NCBI GenBank assembly: GCA_965644295.1
Contig: CBFFRP010000234.1
Span: 225,745 to 289,744, forward strand
Direction of reading: 5' to 3'
DNA: 64,000 nt
DNA from: Paraphysomonas bandaiensis
Taxonomy: Eukaryota > Chrysophyceae
Within the stretch, counting starts at the first letter, position 1. The number at the start of each line of letters is the position of its first letter. Positions 11,229 to 21,871 of this stretch are shown here, piece after piece. A program made the position numbers and the translations under genes. The notes below the pieces were generated by a model that had not been told where the DNA came from, did no database searches, and saw only the letters and a list, made by a program, of their open reading frames with translations.

Positions 11229-14200
11229 CTATACTGCAAAATCTGGATCATTTCGAAGTTTCTTCATTATCTTCTTCTTGTAATCCCGGAAGCTTCCGTC
11301 GAAACGATTCAGGCGCTTCTTTGAAAGGACCCAAAGCTGACCATCTACCACATCAGCAGCTCGAACATTTTCTTTTCTAATGCCATCAGCTGAACCCGTT
11401 AAGAGACGGTTGATGAATGCCTCGTCGTGTGAGACGACAATAATAGCCCCCTGTTACTCATTAGTGCAATTGTCGAAATTTCAATGGAATTGCAATGATT
11501 ATTACCTTGTATGTATCCAGAGCATCCCCAAGGGCCCTCACAGTGTCAGAGTCTAAATGATTTGTGGGCTATATACAAACGTCCCAACGAAGTGAGCAAG
11601 TTTACGTTGAGATAATAAGCGTACCTCATCCAATATCAGTACATCGGGCTTGTTATACAAGGCCACGGCAAGAGCTACTTTCATTCTACAGAATCCCCAT
11701 CATAAAAACAGAACAAAAGATAGCCAACAGAGCACGTTGCCCACAGATAATCGCCATTACAATTTCATGTACGTCGCCTACAACAGAAAACCTTACCGTT
11801 GACCTCCGCTTAGATATCTAACAGGGATTACAGCACGAGTGCCCTGGATACCAAAATTAGCTAAATACGAACGCTGAGCTGTTTCCTCCTGTCGTGTCCC
11901 TGGAATAAACGATAGTTATATACTTCTTTTTACAAGAAACAATGGCACTAATTCACACGATATGCAGATTACGTACACTATGGACATTTCGTACAGACAA
12001 ATTACGTACAGCACTCATCGATACATAATACACAGGGTGCAAATACACACCTGGGTCATATAATCCTACGGCATTGGAAGCATCTTGAGGCATGTCGCGC
12101 ATATGCTCGAGGGGATTTTTGTCAGGATCTAACTGTTCACCCTTGTAGTGGTGCTGCTGAAGCATAGTTATACGGCATCCCGTGTGGCGACGAATAGTGC
12201 CAACGGAAGGATCAAGTTCCCCCAGAAGAACATTCAATAAACACGTTTTCCTGATGATACGTTAACTATTGATCAACCACATACACAACATGCAACACCG
12301 TACCCACAACCATTCTTTCCAATAATTCCTATACGCCCTCTGGGTGGGACAATGAAGTCTACATCCTCGAATAAGTTATTGCCCTGCTCCCATCCAAACG
12401 AAGCTCGTTCAACGCCGATCAAAACCTGATATGGCATTTTACAATTTGGTCAATATCGCATCCAATTCATATGTACTTCACCCAGACTCACCTCATCATC
12501 TGCAAATATTCCACTGGGTGGTGGAATCGTAAATGATCCTAAACCAATACAAAAAAGTCATATTTAGCACACTAAAAAAAATATTCACAGCCAACACACC
12601 TTCTATGTCTTCCTCAATTTCCTCAATATCTTCCATGTTTTCAAGTTTCTTCATTTTCATCTTGCGCTGAGACTGATGGCCCGATCCGTCATATTTTTTG
12701 CCTTCGCGGGATATGAATTCCTTGAGCTTATCCTTCTGTAGTTCTTGTGCGGCTTTAGCTCTCGCTAGAGCTCTCCGTCTATCCTCAAGGGTAACTTCAT
12801 ACGACCGATAATCACCTGTTTATCGGCATTTACAAAAAGTATATATGATTCATGCCCTTTTGTACGTGCCTGAGAAATGAGTCAAAGCACCTTTCTTCTG
12901 TCCAGCAAGAGTAGATCGGAGCTCCAGTATGTCTGTGCATACAGCGTCCAGGAAATACTGATCATGCGAAACAATTAGGGCCATTCCCTCAAACCGATGG
13001 GTTAGATAGTTCTCTAGCCATACGAGGGCATGAAGATCGAGATGGTTAGTAGGCTACAGCAAAGTTACAGTTAGTGAAACGCAATCTACAGATATGTAAC
13101 AGAACATTAAATAGAGAGTGTTATATATGATAGTCCACTACAATTCAATAATATGTAAGATACATTGTCCCACGATTCCAAAAAATCTATGTGAAATGAA
13201 CTGATGTGTGGTACATAGTTATTAATTCACAGTGAACAGCGAGTATCCATGAGGAAAGGAACAGTACCCCAAACAATACTACCTCATCCAACAATAGCAA
13301 ATCAGGAGCCACAAAGAGCGCAGATGCCAAAGCTGCTCGCATCGCCCAGCCACCACTTAGGCTACGTGTGGGGACAGTAGCTATAGTATCCGGATCAAAC
13401 CCTAAACCTGTTAAAATGCGCGTAGCCCGAGCTTCAGCAGTAGAAGCACCTGTACAAATGTAAGAATACAAATAGACAGAAGTTTTGATCTATATATTCC
13501 ACATCTGAACATATTTTTCTTAATTACAGTCTACCATATGCAACAACACCACACAAGCAACATTTATCAAAGTTAGAGCATGGGTTACATTGCACTCACC
13601 AATGATCTCCATACGCTCATACACCTCTGCAAGAGCCACCTCCAAATTGACACCTTCCATGTCTGGTGGTACTGGATCGGTCCCGTGTATCATAGCATTG
13701 AGTCGAGCCTCGTCTTGTAATAACGATGTTCTCTCGACATCGGCTCTCAACAACCACTTCGAAAAGTTGTTATGACTAGTACGTGCCATAATATATACAT
13801 GAAAAAGTGTATACATGCATGTACAACACAAGAGTGCATCGGCATACAATAAATTGTAGCAATCCACAGTGGGCAGTAGGTAGTCACAGACAGTGTGTGT
13901 AAAGACCAATTACCTGCATTGGAGTATCGTCATCACCCTCCACATGCTGCTCTACTAATAATATTTTGAGGTGATCTAAACCTGGCAAGGCATAGCACGC
14001 CAGTGATCGCATAAGGGTCGTCTTGCCTACACACCACACATTCTCTCAGTCAGCTACTTTATATTGATAAGAAATATCTATTCTAATACCACGCATCTTA
14101 AAACTACACAATCAGCCGTGATTGTCATAAATACTATGAAAAAATATATTCTGCTAGTCATACCTGCTCCATTTCGGCCAATGAGACCATAGCGTCTTCC

Positions 14201-14995
14201 CCATGAGAGGGTAAGCGAGACGTCTGACAGAAGCTCGCCCCTGCCTAAAGAAAGAGTAGTTTCACATGAGATAATATGTAACAATACGCAGGGTACTTAG
14301 CAGAAAATATCGTAAGTGCATGCTAGTACTACGGTATCGAAATATTGTAGATGTGAAGCGGTAATATCCGTACCAGAAGGATGTGGTAAACCAAACGACT
14401 CGATATTAACACCAGTACAGGCTTTGCTACTACTTTTAGCACCACTTCTTGCTGCCCTGATGGCCGCCATACGTGCAGCAGCCATTTCCATGCGACGCTG
14501 CATATCTGCTTCCGCTTCAGCACGCAACTTTCTAGCTAACTGTTCGCTCTCGTGGGCTTTACGCTTCTTTTCTCGTCGGGTCTTCGGAATAGCCTTTGCG
14601 TCATACTCAGTGTTCGAAGAAACTTCATTCGGATTATCTGTATCGATAAACACAACTCCACCATATGTTTGTTTCTTCGTCTCCAATCCAGACCCCTCTA
14701 TTATACGCACAGGTGCAGATAAGAGCTCGGGCACCTCTGACTCCGTCTTGGACACAGATACACTTGACTTAAACCCGCTCCCTCCAAACGACACTGCTAA
14801 CTGACGACATAGAGAGGCCGCCTTCTCCTCATCTCCATACTCCGAATCGATGATGAATGGAGCGACAGCTTCTTCAATAACTTCAGCATTCTGCTTCTCG
14901 CTGAGGCTCATCTCGTCTAAAATCGATACGATGTAGCCGACTAAGTCCTCACTGAAACCGGGAAGCACGCTGTCCACCACGCTCTCTGTGGACAT
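11229..14995 (-). CDS. ABCF3: ABC-F family ATPase, GCN20/ABCF3 type
   Basis: Fourteen exons on the minus strand: 14995-14374, 14244-14164, 14026-13914, 13756-13600, 13449-13283, 13053-12891, 12815-12600, 12538-12492, 12425-12304, 12250-12051, 11899-11797, 11685-11625, 11568-11506 and 11450-11229. They join in frame to 778 residues. Two nucleotide-binding domains are complete: Walker A GRNGAGKT and GKNGCGKT, signatures [12 protein letters not shown] and LSGGQRMKVALA, and Walker B LLLLDE and VLILDE, each followed by PTNHLD. There are no transmembrane segments. The N-terminal helical region (about 200 residues, starting [13 protein letters not shown]) resembles GCN20/ABCF3, which acts with GCN1 on ribosomes to switch on GCN2, so a cytosolic translation-control role is likely. 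Introns are 53-229 nt. ABCF3 versus other ABCF paralogues is judged from the N-terminus. Confidence 0.93.
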
Positions 14996-15120
14996 GTCTC
15001 ACGGGTTGATATCGACGATGGAGGGTCTATAGGACTGCTGTGGCTATCGATTCATCTTATCCGTTCCTGCAGAAGACACATATACACAACTGTATACATG
15101 TATACACACCTATGTGGCTG

Positions 15121-15260
15121 TATGTATGTATGTATGTATGTATGTATGTATGTATGTATGTATGTATGTATGTATGTATGTATGTATGTATGTATGTATG
15201 TATGTATGTATGTATGTATGTATGTATGTATGTATGTATGTATGTATGTATGTATGTATG

Positions 15261-15294
<34 letters not shown>

Positions 15295-15500
15295 TGTATG
15301 TATGTATGTATGTATGTATGTATGTATGTATGTATGTATGTATGTATGTATGTATGTATGTATGTATGAATGTATGTATTTATGTTTGTATGTATGAATT
15401 TTTGAATGTATGTACGTATGTCTGTTCGTATGTATGTATGTATGTATGTATGTATGTATGTATGTATGTATGTGTATGTAAGTTTGTATGTGTATGTATG

Positions 15501-15531
<31 letters not shown>

Positions 15532-15552
15532 GTATGTATGTATGTATGTATG

Positions 15553-15586
<34 letters not shown>

Positions 15587-16218
15587 TGTATGTATGTATG
15601 TATGTATGTATGTATGTATGTATGTATGTATGTATGTATGTATGTATGTATGTATGTATGTATGTATGTATGTATGTATGTATGTATGTATGTATGTATG
15701 TATGTATGTATGTATGTATGTATGTATGTATGTATGTATGTATGTATGTATGTATGTATGTATGTATGTATGTATGTATGTATGTATGTATGTATGTATG
15801 TATGTATGTATGTATGTATGTATGTATGTATGTATGTATGTATGTATGTATGTATGTATGTATGTATGTATGTATGTATGTATGTATGTATGTATGTATG
15901 TATGTATGTATGTATGTATGTATGTATGTATGTATGTATGTATGTATGTATGTATGTATGTATGTATGTATGTATGTATGTATGTATGTATGTATGTATG
16001 TATGTATGTATGTATGTATGTATGTATGTATGTATGTATGTATGTATGTATGTATGTATGTATGTATGTATGTATGTATGTATGTATGTATGTATGTATG
16101 TATGTATGTATGTATGTATGTATGTATGTATGTATGTATGTATGTATGTATGTATGTATGTATGTATGTATGTATGTATGTATGTGTATGTAAGTTTGTA
16201 TGTGTATGTATGTATATA
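15121..16218 (+). repeat. Very long (TATG)n microsatellite, about 1.1 kb
   Basis: Nearly pure TATG runs at 15121-15368 and 15491-16182, separated by a degenerate stretch. The imperfect block GTGTATGTAAGTTTGTATGTG occurs twice, at about 15472 and 16184, 712 bp apart, so part of the array arose by a larger duplication. Open frames in all registers (MYVC and YIHT repeats) are artefacts of the repeat. It lies just upstream of the ABCF start codon. Assembly length should be treated as approximate. Confidence 0.97.
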
Positions 16219-17128
16219 GGTAGGTAGGTTGGTAGTATGTACCCGTATACTGGTATATCAGTACCTTATAGTGAGTTAGTATGTCTATAAGCTGATAAGA
16301 TCCACGCACCTGACAATAGATCTGGTTCCAGAGTTCTCTTATACCTTCCAGCGACTGCATAGAGTGCTGTAGTCCTCTGATCATACTTGAGATAGATGTT
16401 CTAACCCATCTTTTCGGTGCATGTAATCATTTAGGGTCAATAATTTGGGAATACCGTAAGGAACGCATCTTGTGGGCGTGGTGTTACCATGCGTACAGTA
16501 AGCATATAAAGAAGCGTATGTTAAGGCAATATACCTACACTATTTGTACCTTTGTTTATTGCTGGATCTAAGTTACTGGATTCAAATGATATCCGCATTG
16601 TTAATGGGGTGATATAACACACTACATACTATACACTATACACTGCACATTATATTGCTGTCGAATATCATTTTGAATTAGAAGTATTGATCGCGACACT
16701 TGACTTCTGTAATGAATGTGGACTTTTTTCATTTAAATACTGCACAAAGCTTAATAAGCCAGGAATCAGTTCCTCTATATACCAAGAGCACATGTTGTTA
16801 TTCTATCTACTTGAGGTATCAAAAGCACAGTTGAGCCGTATTGAAATTTAATAGAATCGATAAAAAATTTAAATTGATAGGAATGTCTGCAAAATTTAGT
16901 AGAAACAAATGTCACTTTTTAGTTTAGTAGGGACAAATATATTTCCGCCATTATAAATGGATAGCAAATATACTCGTTCTAATCCACACTTTTTGTCCTC
17001 TCTACCTTGTAATTTTGGGTCAGTTATGAATCCACTTACTTATTTCTACATAATTTGTAATCTGGTTAATGTAATCCACAAAGGCAACACTCAAATATTA
17101 TAACGGAATCGATTTAAAATATTGTCTA
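16219..17128. other. AT-rich intergenic stretch upstream of ABCF, downstream of the fluoride exporter
   Basis: No coding exon recognised. It contains one copy of a second dispersed repeat (16828-16945, listed separately). Confidence 0.55.
16828..16945 (+). repeat. Dispersed repeat family R2, copy 1
   Basis: It shares GAGCCGTATT-AAATTTA-TAGAATCGA and TTTAGTTTAGTAGG-ACAAAT with 49638-49768, in the same orientation and spacing. This copy lacks a clear left inverted end. Confidence 0.6.
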
Positions 17129-19562
17129 CTACCAAAATTTTTCAAATGCATTTGATTTCAAGTACAAAGCATGCACATTGACATGAGGTTCTGGTATGTA
17201 CATATAATTACTCCTGATTTTCACGTCAATAAGACTTTTAACAATATCAGATAAAACGTATTGACGTAAATTCAAGGAACCGCAAGAACATGACATATGT
17301 GAAATAAATTCATCCCAAGTATTTCCTTGAGCAGTACTTTCATTGCATGACTTGATCGAGGCGTCATTGCCTAAACAGCCAACGGATGACAGAAAACTCG
17401 CACAGTTATTTAGAAATAGACGACATAAATCCACAGATTTTGCCCTATAAGTACTCGATACATTGCTTACGCGAGTCTCATTCTCAAAATCTGTTATACT
17501 GGCCTGTGCTCTCGTAGATACAAAAGTATTAAAAATTACTTCTAACAATGCATTAGACATATCTACATTCCAGAAGCTAGTGTGGAGCCAATCTACACTC
17601 TGTCCCGAGTGAGAGTCGCCCACACACATACATATTCCTTTCCATGGTTCTAAAGCATTACTATCTTCACTCCTAGTTGAATCATGTCCTATCACTTTTC
17701 TAAGCCTCACTGGACAGTAAATGTGTGTCAATAACACTTTACAAAGGTTCACATAAACTGTTGAAAGGTCGATTTGAGTATCATCTGCATAGGGTATCAA
17801 ATCGTATCTCCTCTGAAGAAGCATTGAGGCAATCAAATACGGAATGCGGCTACTTGCAGGGGGCACGCCACTGCTACACACACAGATACTGCCGCCACTA
17901 AACGAATGAACATCAGTTAACCAAAGCACAATATATCGCACTGACCGGCAGTCTGGAATTGTCTGCAGTCTCTTTGGACACTCAACACGCGACATATATA
18001 CTAAGCAGAGTTTTCGTGCCGTGATACAGTAGTCTATAGTTTCAGTTGGGTTGACTGCTGTTAGTGATAGGGCTTCACGGGGCCACAAAGACACCAGAGA
18101 TGTCTCAACACTGCCCTGTAGCTGCGAGTCTACGAGTGCAGAATCTATAGTATTGTTGAATTGAAAATTGACGAATGATTCATCGCCAACTTGGAAAGAA
18201 CTTGTAAACTCAGAGTACAAGCATGATCGTGCAAAGTCGAAGCGATCAATCGAATTCAACAAAACTGGACTATAGTTTGAATCTCTCCGAGTCGATGTCG
18301 GAATCGACAGATATGCGAGAAGGTTGAAGACCACCATAACACCTGCTTGTGCAGCTGTATGCGTGACAATACCATAGAAGTAAGCGTCCCCTGGTACCAT
18401 GGCATTGATCTCGCTTACCATTGTGCTGACAGTAGTGAAACAACCACAGAAACCATATAGTAGCCCAAACAAGATAGATTGTGCATGCAAAGCATTATAT
18501 CCGACGTACAGCTTTGATGCGCAAAGGATCGAGGCTGCAAGCCAAGTTCCAGTGACGTTTACAATGAATGTTCCAACAGGAAAAGGGGCCCATCGTCTAT
18601 TTATTGGGGATAGAATGTACCTCGCCAGTGCTCCAACAACCCCAAACACTATAAATTGAGGCATATCACGAAAACAATTATACCTAAATTATACATTCCT
18701 ACTACCTGCTGTGTAGCGAAGGTGCAATCCCAAAGGGCATATGTATGAGGGAATTACCACCACAATGCATAACATCAGTGCTATTGCAATGATAATTATG
18801 CTTTCCACGACATGAGACACAAAATATGTCCCCTTTTGTGAATTGGTCGTTTCCGATATACCGCTATACAAGTGCGCTGATGCAGTAGAGAGAGAGAGAT
18901 GCCCATCAGATAGTTGCCCAGCCGCAGTGCTGCCAGAGGGAGGACAATTCCAACCCACATACTGGTCAGCCACTCAAGCAATCGACCAGTGTCCACATAT
19001 TCCACTCCACTGATACTGTCGGCTCTCCACATAAGGAAAAAATTCTTATTGCACTCCATTTGCCAACTTGAAAAAGAAGTGATAGACCCACAGAGACCGG
19101 ACGATATAGCACAAGTTGCTCGCTGCTCGATCGTGTTTGAACTTACTCTTCTAGACTTTAGATAAGCCTCAGTCATACCCATAATTACGCATCCAATCAG
19201 TTGACTGTACATTATACACTACAGCGAATACATAATTAAGGCATATGAGTACCACAGTATCCACCCACATAGTTTGTTTCTATGTCCCATATTTTGTAGT
19301 GAGACACAGCCATACGAATAGACATGCCTGCAATAGAACATATCGCAAGGCTACAGCACAATGTGACTGTCCCCCACACGCCTCCTTCACGCGTACGATT
19401 CGATTCTGGAAGCAATTCCTCATCATCACCACACGTAGCACTCAGCTTTCCACCTATCTCACTGTCTCTGTCCCCCTCTATGTCCATCTTCATTTCTCGT
19501 GTTCCACTGCTCTGTATATGATGCATAGTACACCATACACTCTGCACGAGGTCAAGTGTCAT
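17129..19562 (-). CDS. FEX: Two-domain fluoride exporter (FEX/CrcB) with long cysteine-rich C-terminal tail
   Basis: Exons on the minus strand: 19562-19269, 19218 to about 18706 (with a frame problem inside), and 18648-17129. Domain 1 has the CrcB/FEX motif GLCGSITSFSSW; domain 2 has VVGALARY, FPVGTFIVN and GFCGCFTTVSTM. This matches eukaryotic FEX, where two CrcB units are fused and export fluoride at the plasma membrane. Between the domains the reading frame breaks at a CT run (18887-18899). It is restored either by a 29-nt intron (18861-18833, far shorter than its neighbours) or by loss of one CT unit. After the last membrane helix about 375 residues follow with 17 cysteines and four N-glycosylation sites; I recognise no domain in them. 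With the 29-nt intron the protein is 765 residues. Exporter call firm, tail unknown. Confidence 0.85.
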
Positions 19563-20231
19563 GACCCGTGAGGTCAGATGCTGATAGCGATAACTTTCTC
19601 ATCATATTCTCGTTAGTTTCTTGTTCTTTTGGCATCGAGATATTCAGAGTATCTATCGCTACAGTGCATACATCTCTCTCTCTCTCTCTCGCTCTCGCTC
19701 TCTCTCAAGACTATTCGTGTCAGCATAGCTCAGCATGGTATTGTGGGGTGGTATGGTGGACCTGCAGCATCTACTATAGAATCCAACCCGCCAATCATAT
19801 CTCTTCATTTCATATTCTCGATATATGTGTGGAGGTAAGTATACGGCTGTAGTGCCTCTGATTGGTTGGAACTCATCTGAGTGTGGGTCGCATGCATCAA
19901 CAGCAGAGCAGTGCAGTGAGTGCACTGGATGTCCACCATATGAAGCAACTGCTCCGTCCAGCTGCATGTCACTGCCTCTGATCTCCTCCCTTATCACACA
20001 TCATCATTAGCACGGCAATCACACTGTCACAGTGATAGTCTATTCCTTTATATTCACATGAGTTGATGTACACTTGCGCAGGTATACGTGTGTGTATGTA
20101 TATGTGGAGGCGTGTATTGCCATATGTACCGCTCGCTGTCACATATGGCACCTCCTCCTCCTCACCCTTTCAAGCACAGTGTTCACTTGTGACGGCAGTC
20201 TATTCGAATACACTGTTAACAGTGAAGAGAT
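19563..20231. promoter_or_regulatory. Divergent spacer between FEX and the PT-repeat protein
   Basis: 669 bp between divergent start codons. It holds a CT/CG-rich run (19675-19706), a GATG/CATCATCA stretch and several GTATAC-like words. No exact copy of the decamer found in other spacers was seen. Confidence 0.4.
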
Positions 20232-21119
20232 ATGAATAGTTTGATGGTCCTCGTCACAGCTGCTGTGTGTATGAGATCTGTGAACGGGGCGTCAGCGGCA
20301 TCAGCGAGAAATGTTTACGTAGATGCTTATGGAACATCGAATCAAATAAAATCACAACTCAAGTCTAACGAGAATACTGATAGCCAAGTATTGGGAGATG
20401 GTGTATGGGAATGTGATTGTGAACAAATTTATTTTCCAACCCCCCAACCAACCCTGAAGCCTACCTTATTTCCCACACATCAACCGACAGTTGCCCCGAC
20501 ACTGTTTCCAACATTCAAGCCGACAACAGCACCTACTCGTCATCCAACATTTGAACCCACTATTCGGCCAGTGTTACCGAAATCTCCAACCGTATCACCT
20601 AGCATTCGACAACTTAATCAACCTTCTAAAAGCCCTACCCACAAGCCAAGTTTAAGTCCAGCAACATTAAACCCTACTTTGACTCCTACATGCTTTCCAA
20701 CTACATTCCCTACATGTATTCCAACAACTGTACCGACTAGATGCCCAACGTTTCCACTATCATTATCCCCAACGTACTCGCCTTCTTATTCACCCAGTGT
20801 ATTTCCAACATATTCTCCCAGTTCATGTCCAACTGTCTCACCGACTTTATCTCCGACGTGTTTGCCTACACGTATTCCAACAACATTTCCGACGGCTCCC
20901 ACCCCTGTTCCTATTGACAACTCTCCCTCGTATAGCCCCACTTCACCTCCCACTCGCCACCCTACGTTTTACCCTACAATCACCCCAACAAAACACCCAA
21001 CCTTCACCCCAACTCTGAGTCCAACTGTGGTGGCTATGGTGCCAGTTCGTCGAAGGGATTTTCCTGAAGAAATATCTTCTGATCACAAGAATTCTGGGTT
21101 CAGACGTCCACTGCCGTGA
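20232..21119 (+). CDS. Secreted protein with PTxxPTxx repeats
   Basis: Single exon, 295 residues. The N-terminus MNSLMVLVTAAVCMRSVNG is a signal peptide. After about 65 non-repetitive residues ending in a WECDCE cluster, nearly the whole protein is four-residue repeats (PTFKPT, PTRHPT, SPTYSPS and variants). A short basic end (VPVRRRDF) follows. No membrane anchor is visible, so it is either secreted or its last exon was missed. Such Pro-Thr repeats are common in stramenopile surface and wall proteins and are likely O-glycosylated; function is otherwise unknown. Start chosen as the only ATG giving a signal peptide. Confidence 0.7.
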   Translation: MNSLMVLVTAAVCMRSVNGASAASARNVYVDAYGTSNQIKSQLKSNENTDSQVLGDGVWECDCEQIYFPTPQPTLKPTLFPTHQPTVAPTLFPTFKPTTAPTRHPTFEPTIRPVLPKSPTVSPSIRQLNQPSKSPTHKPSLSPATLNPTLTPTCFPTTFPTCIPTTVPTRCPTFPLSLSPTYSPSYSPSVFPTYSPSSCPTVSPTLSPTCLPTRIPTTFPTAPTPVPIDNSPSYSPTSPPTRHPTFYPTITPTKHPTFTPTLSPTVVAMVPVRRRDFPEEISSDHKNSGFRRPLP

Positions 21120-21871
21120 ACACAAGATTATTTACAACTATTTTTGTATACGTTTAATTTGTCTCATTTTCTTTCCAGCTACACAAATTGCTTTCGTTAT
21201 GTTCAGAAAGATGACTGTGTTGTGTGCTCTTATATTGTAATTTTTGAAATTAGAACCGAAAGTAAAAATATTTGTGAGAGGTTGTTAAACAGAGCTAATA
21301 TTATTATTACTGAGTTTTGCAAACGCGAATGGCATATCTAGACACCTTATAGTATTGATTATTGATGCTTCTGCGTGCGAATCGACATCATTCTAATTGT
21401 AGTTCTAAATGCCAGCAAGAATAAAATTGAAGGCTTTTAATTGGCAATAATAGCCAATTAATTGCAATGCCAATAACTGGACGCTTAAGTAATAATCGCA
21501 ATTATTATTGTTGGGTACCTCTCATATATCACAATTACGCAAGCCTGATTCCAAGCACGTAGTTGACATTGCAGCGAATATATTTATAAAAATAACCAAC
21601 AAATTATATATCGATAGAAAGCATACAAGAAATATATATGTGCTGCCTGTACCATCCTTTATATCTTGTAAATGTATTGCATCACGTTAGAAAATTATCC
21701 CCATCATCACGTATCACTATATTCCGATCTCTTGCTGATAGAACAATGTGATTAGTGGTAATTTCCTGAATACTAGTGCATAAAATATCTGACCTGCTTG
21801 CATAGCATAGTCGACAACAGCGCTTAAACTTCGCTTTCTATTCGCACGTACTGCCACATTATAATCTATAT
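21120..21871. other. AT-rich intergenic stretch between convergent genes
   Basis: No coding exon recognised. Around 21440 there is AATTGCAAT/CAATTAATTG-rich sequence like that beside the hAT remnants, too short to assign. Confidence 0.5.

Noticed and set aside
15040-16384. Long frames of MYVC or YIHT repeats on both strands
   Set aside because: Pure products of (TATG)n repeats, open in every register.
21508-21690. 60-codon plus-strand frame
   Set aside because: Isolated, AT-driven composition, no neighbour relation.
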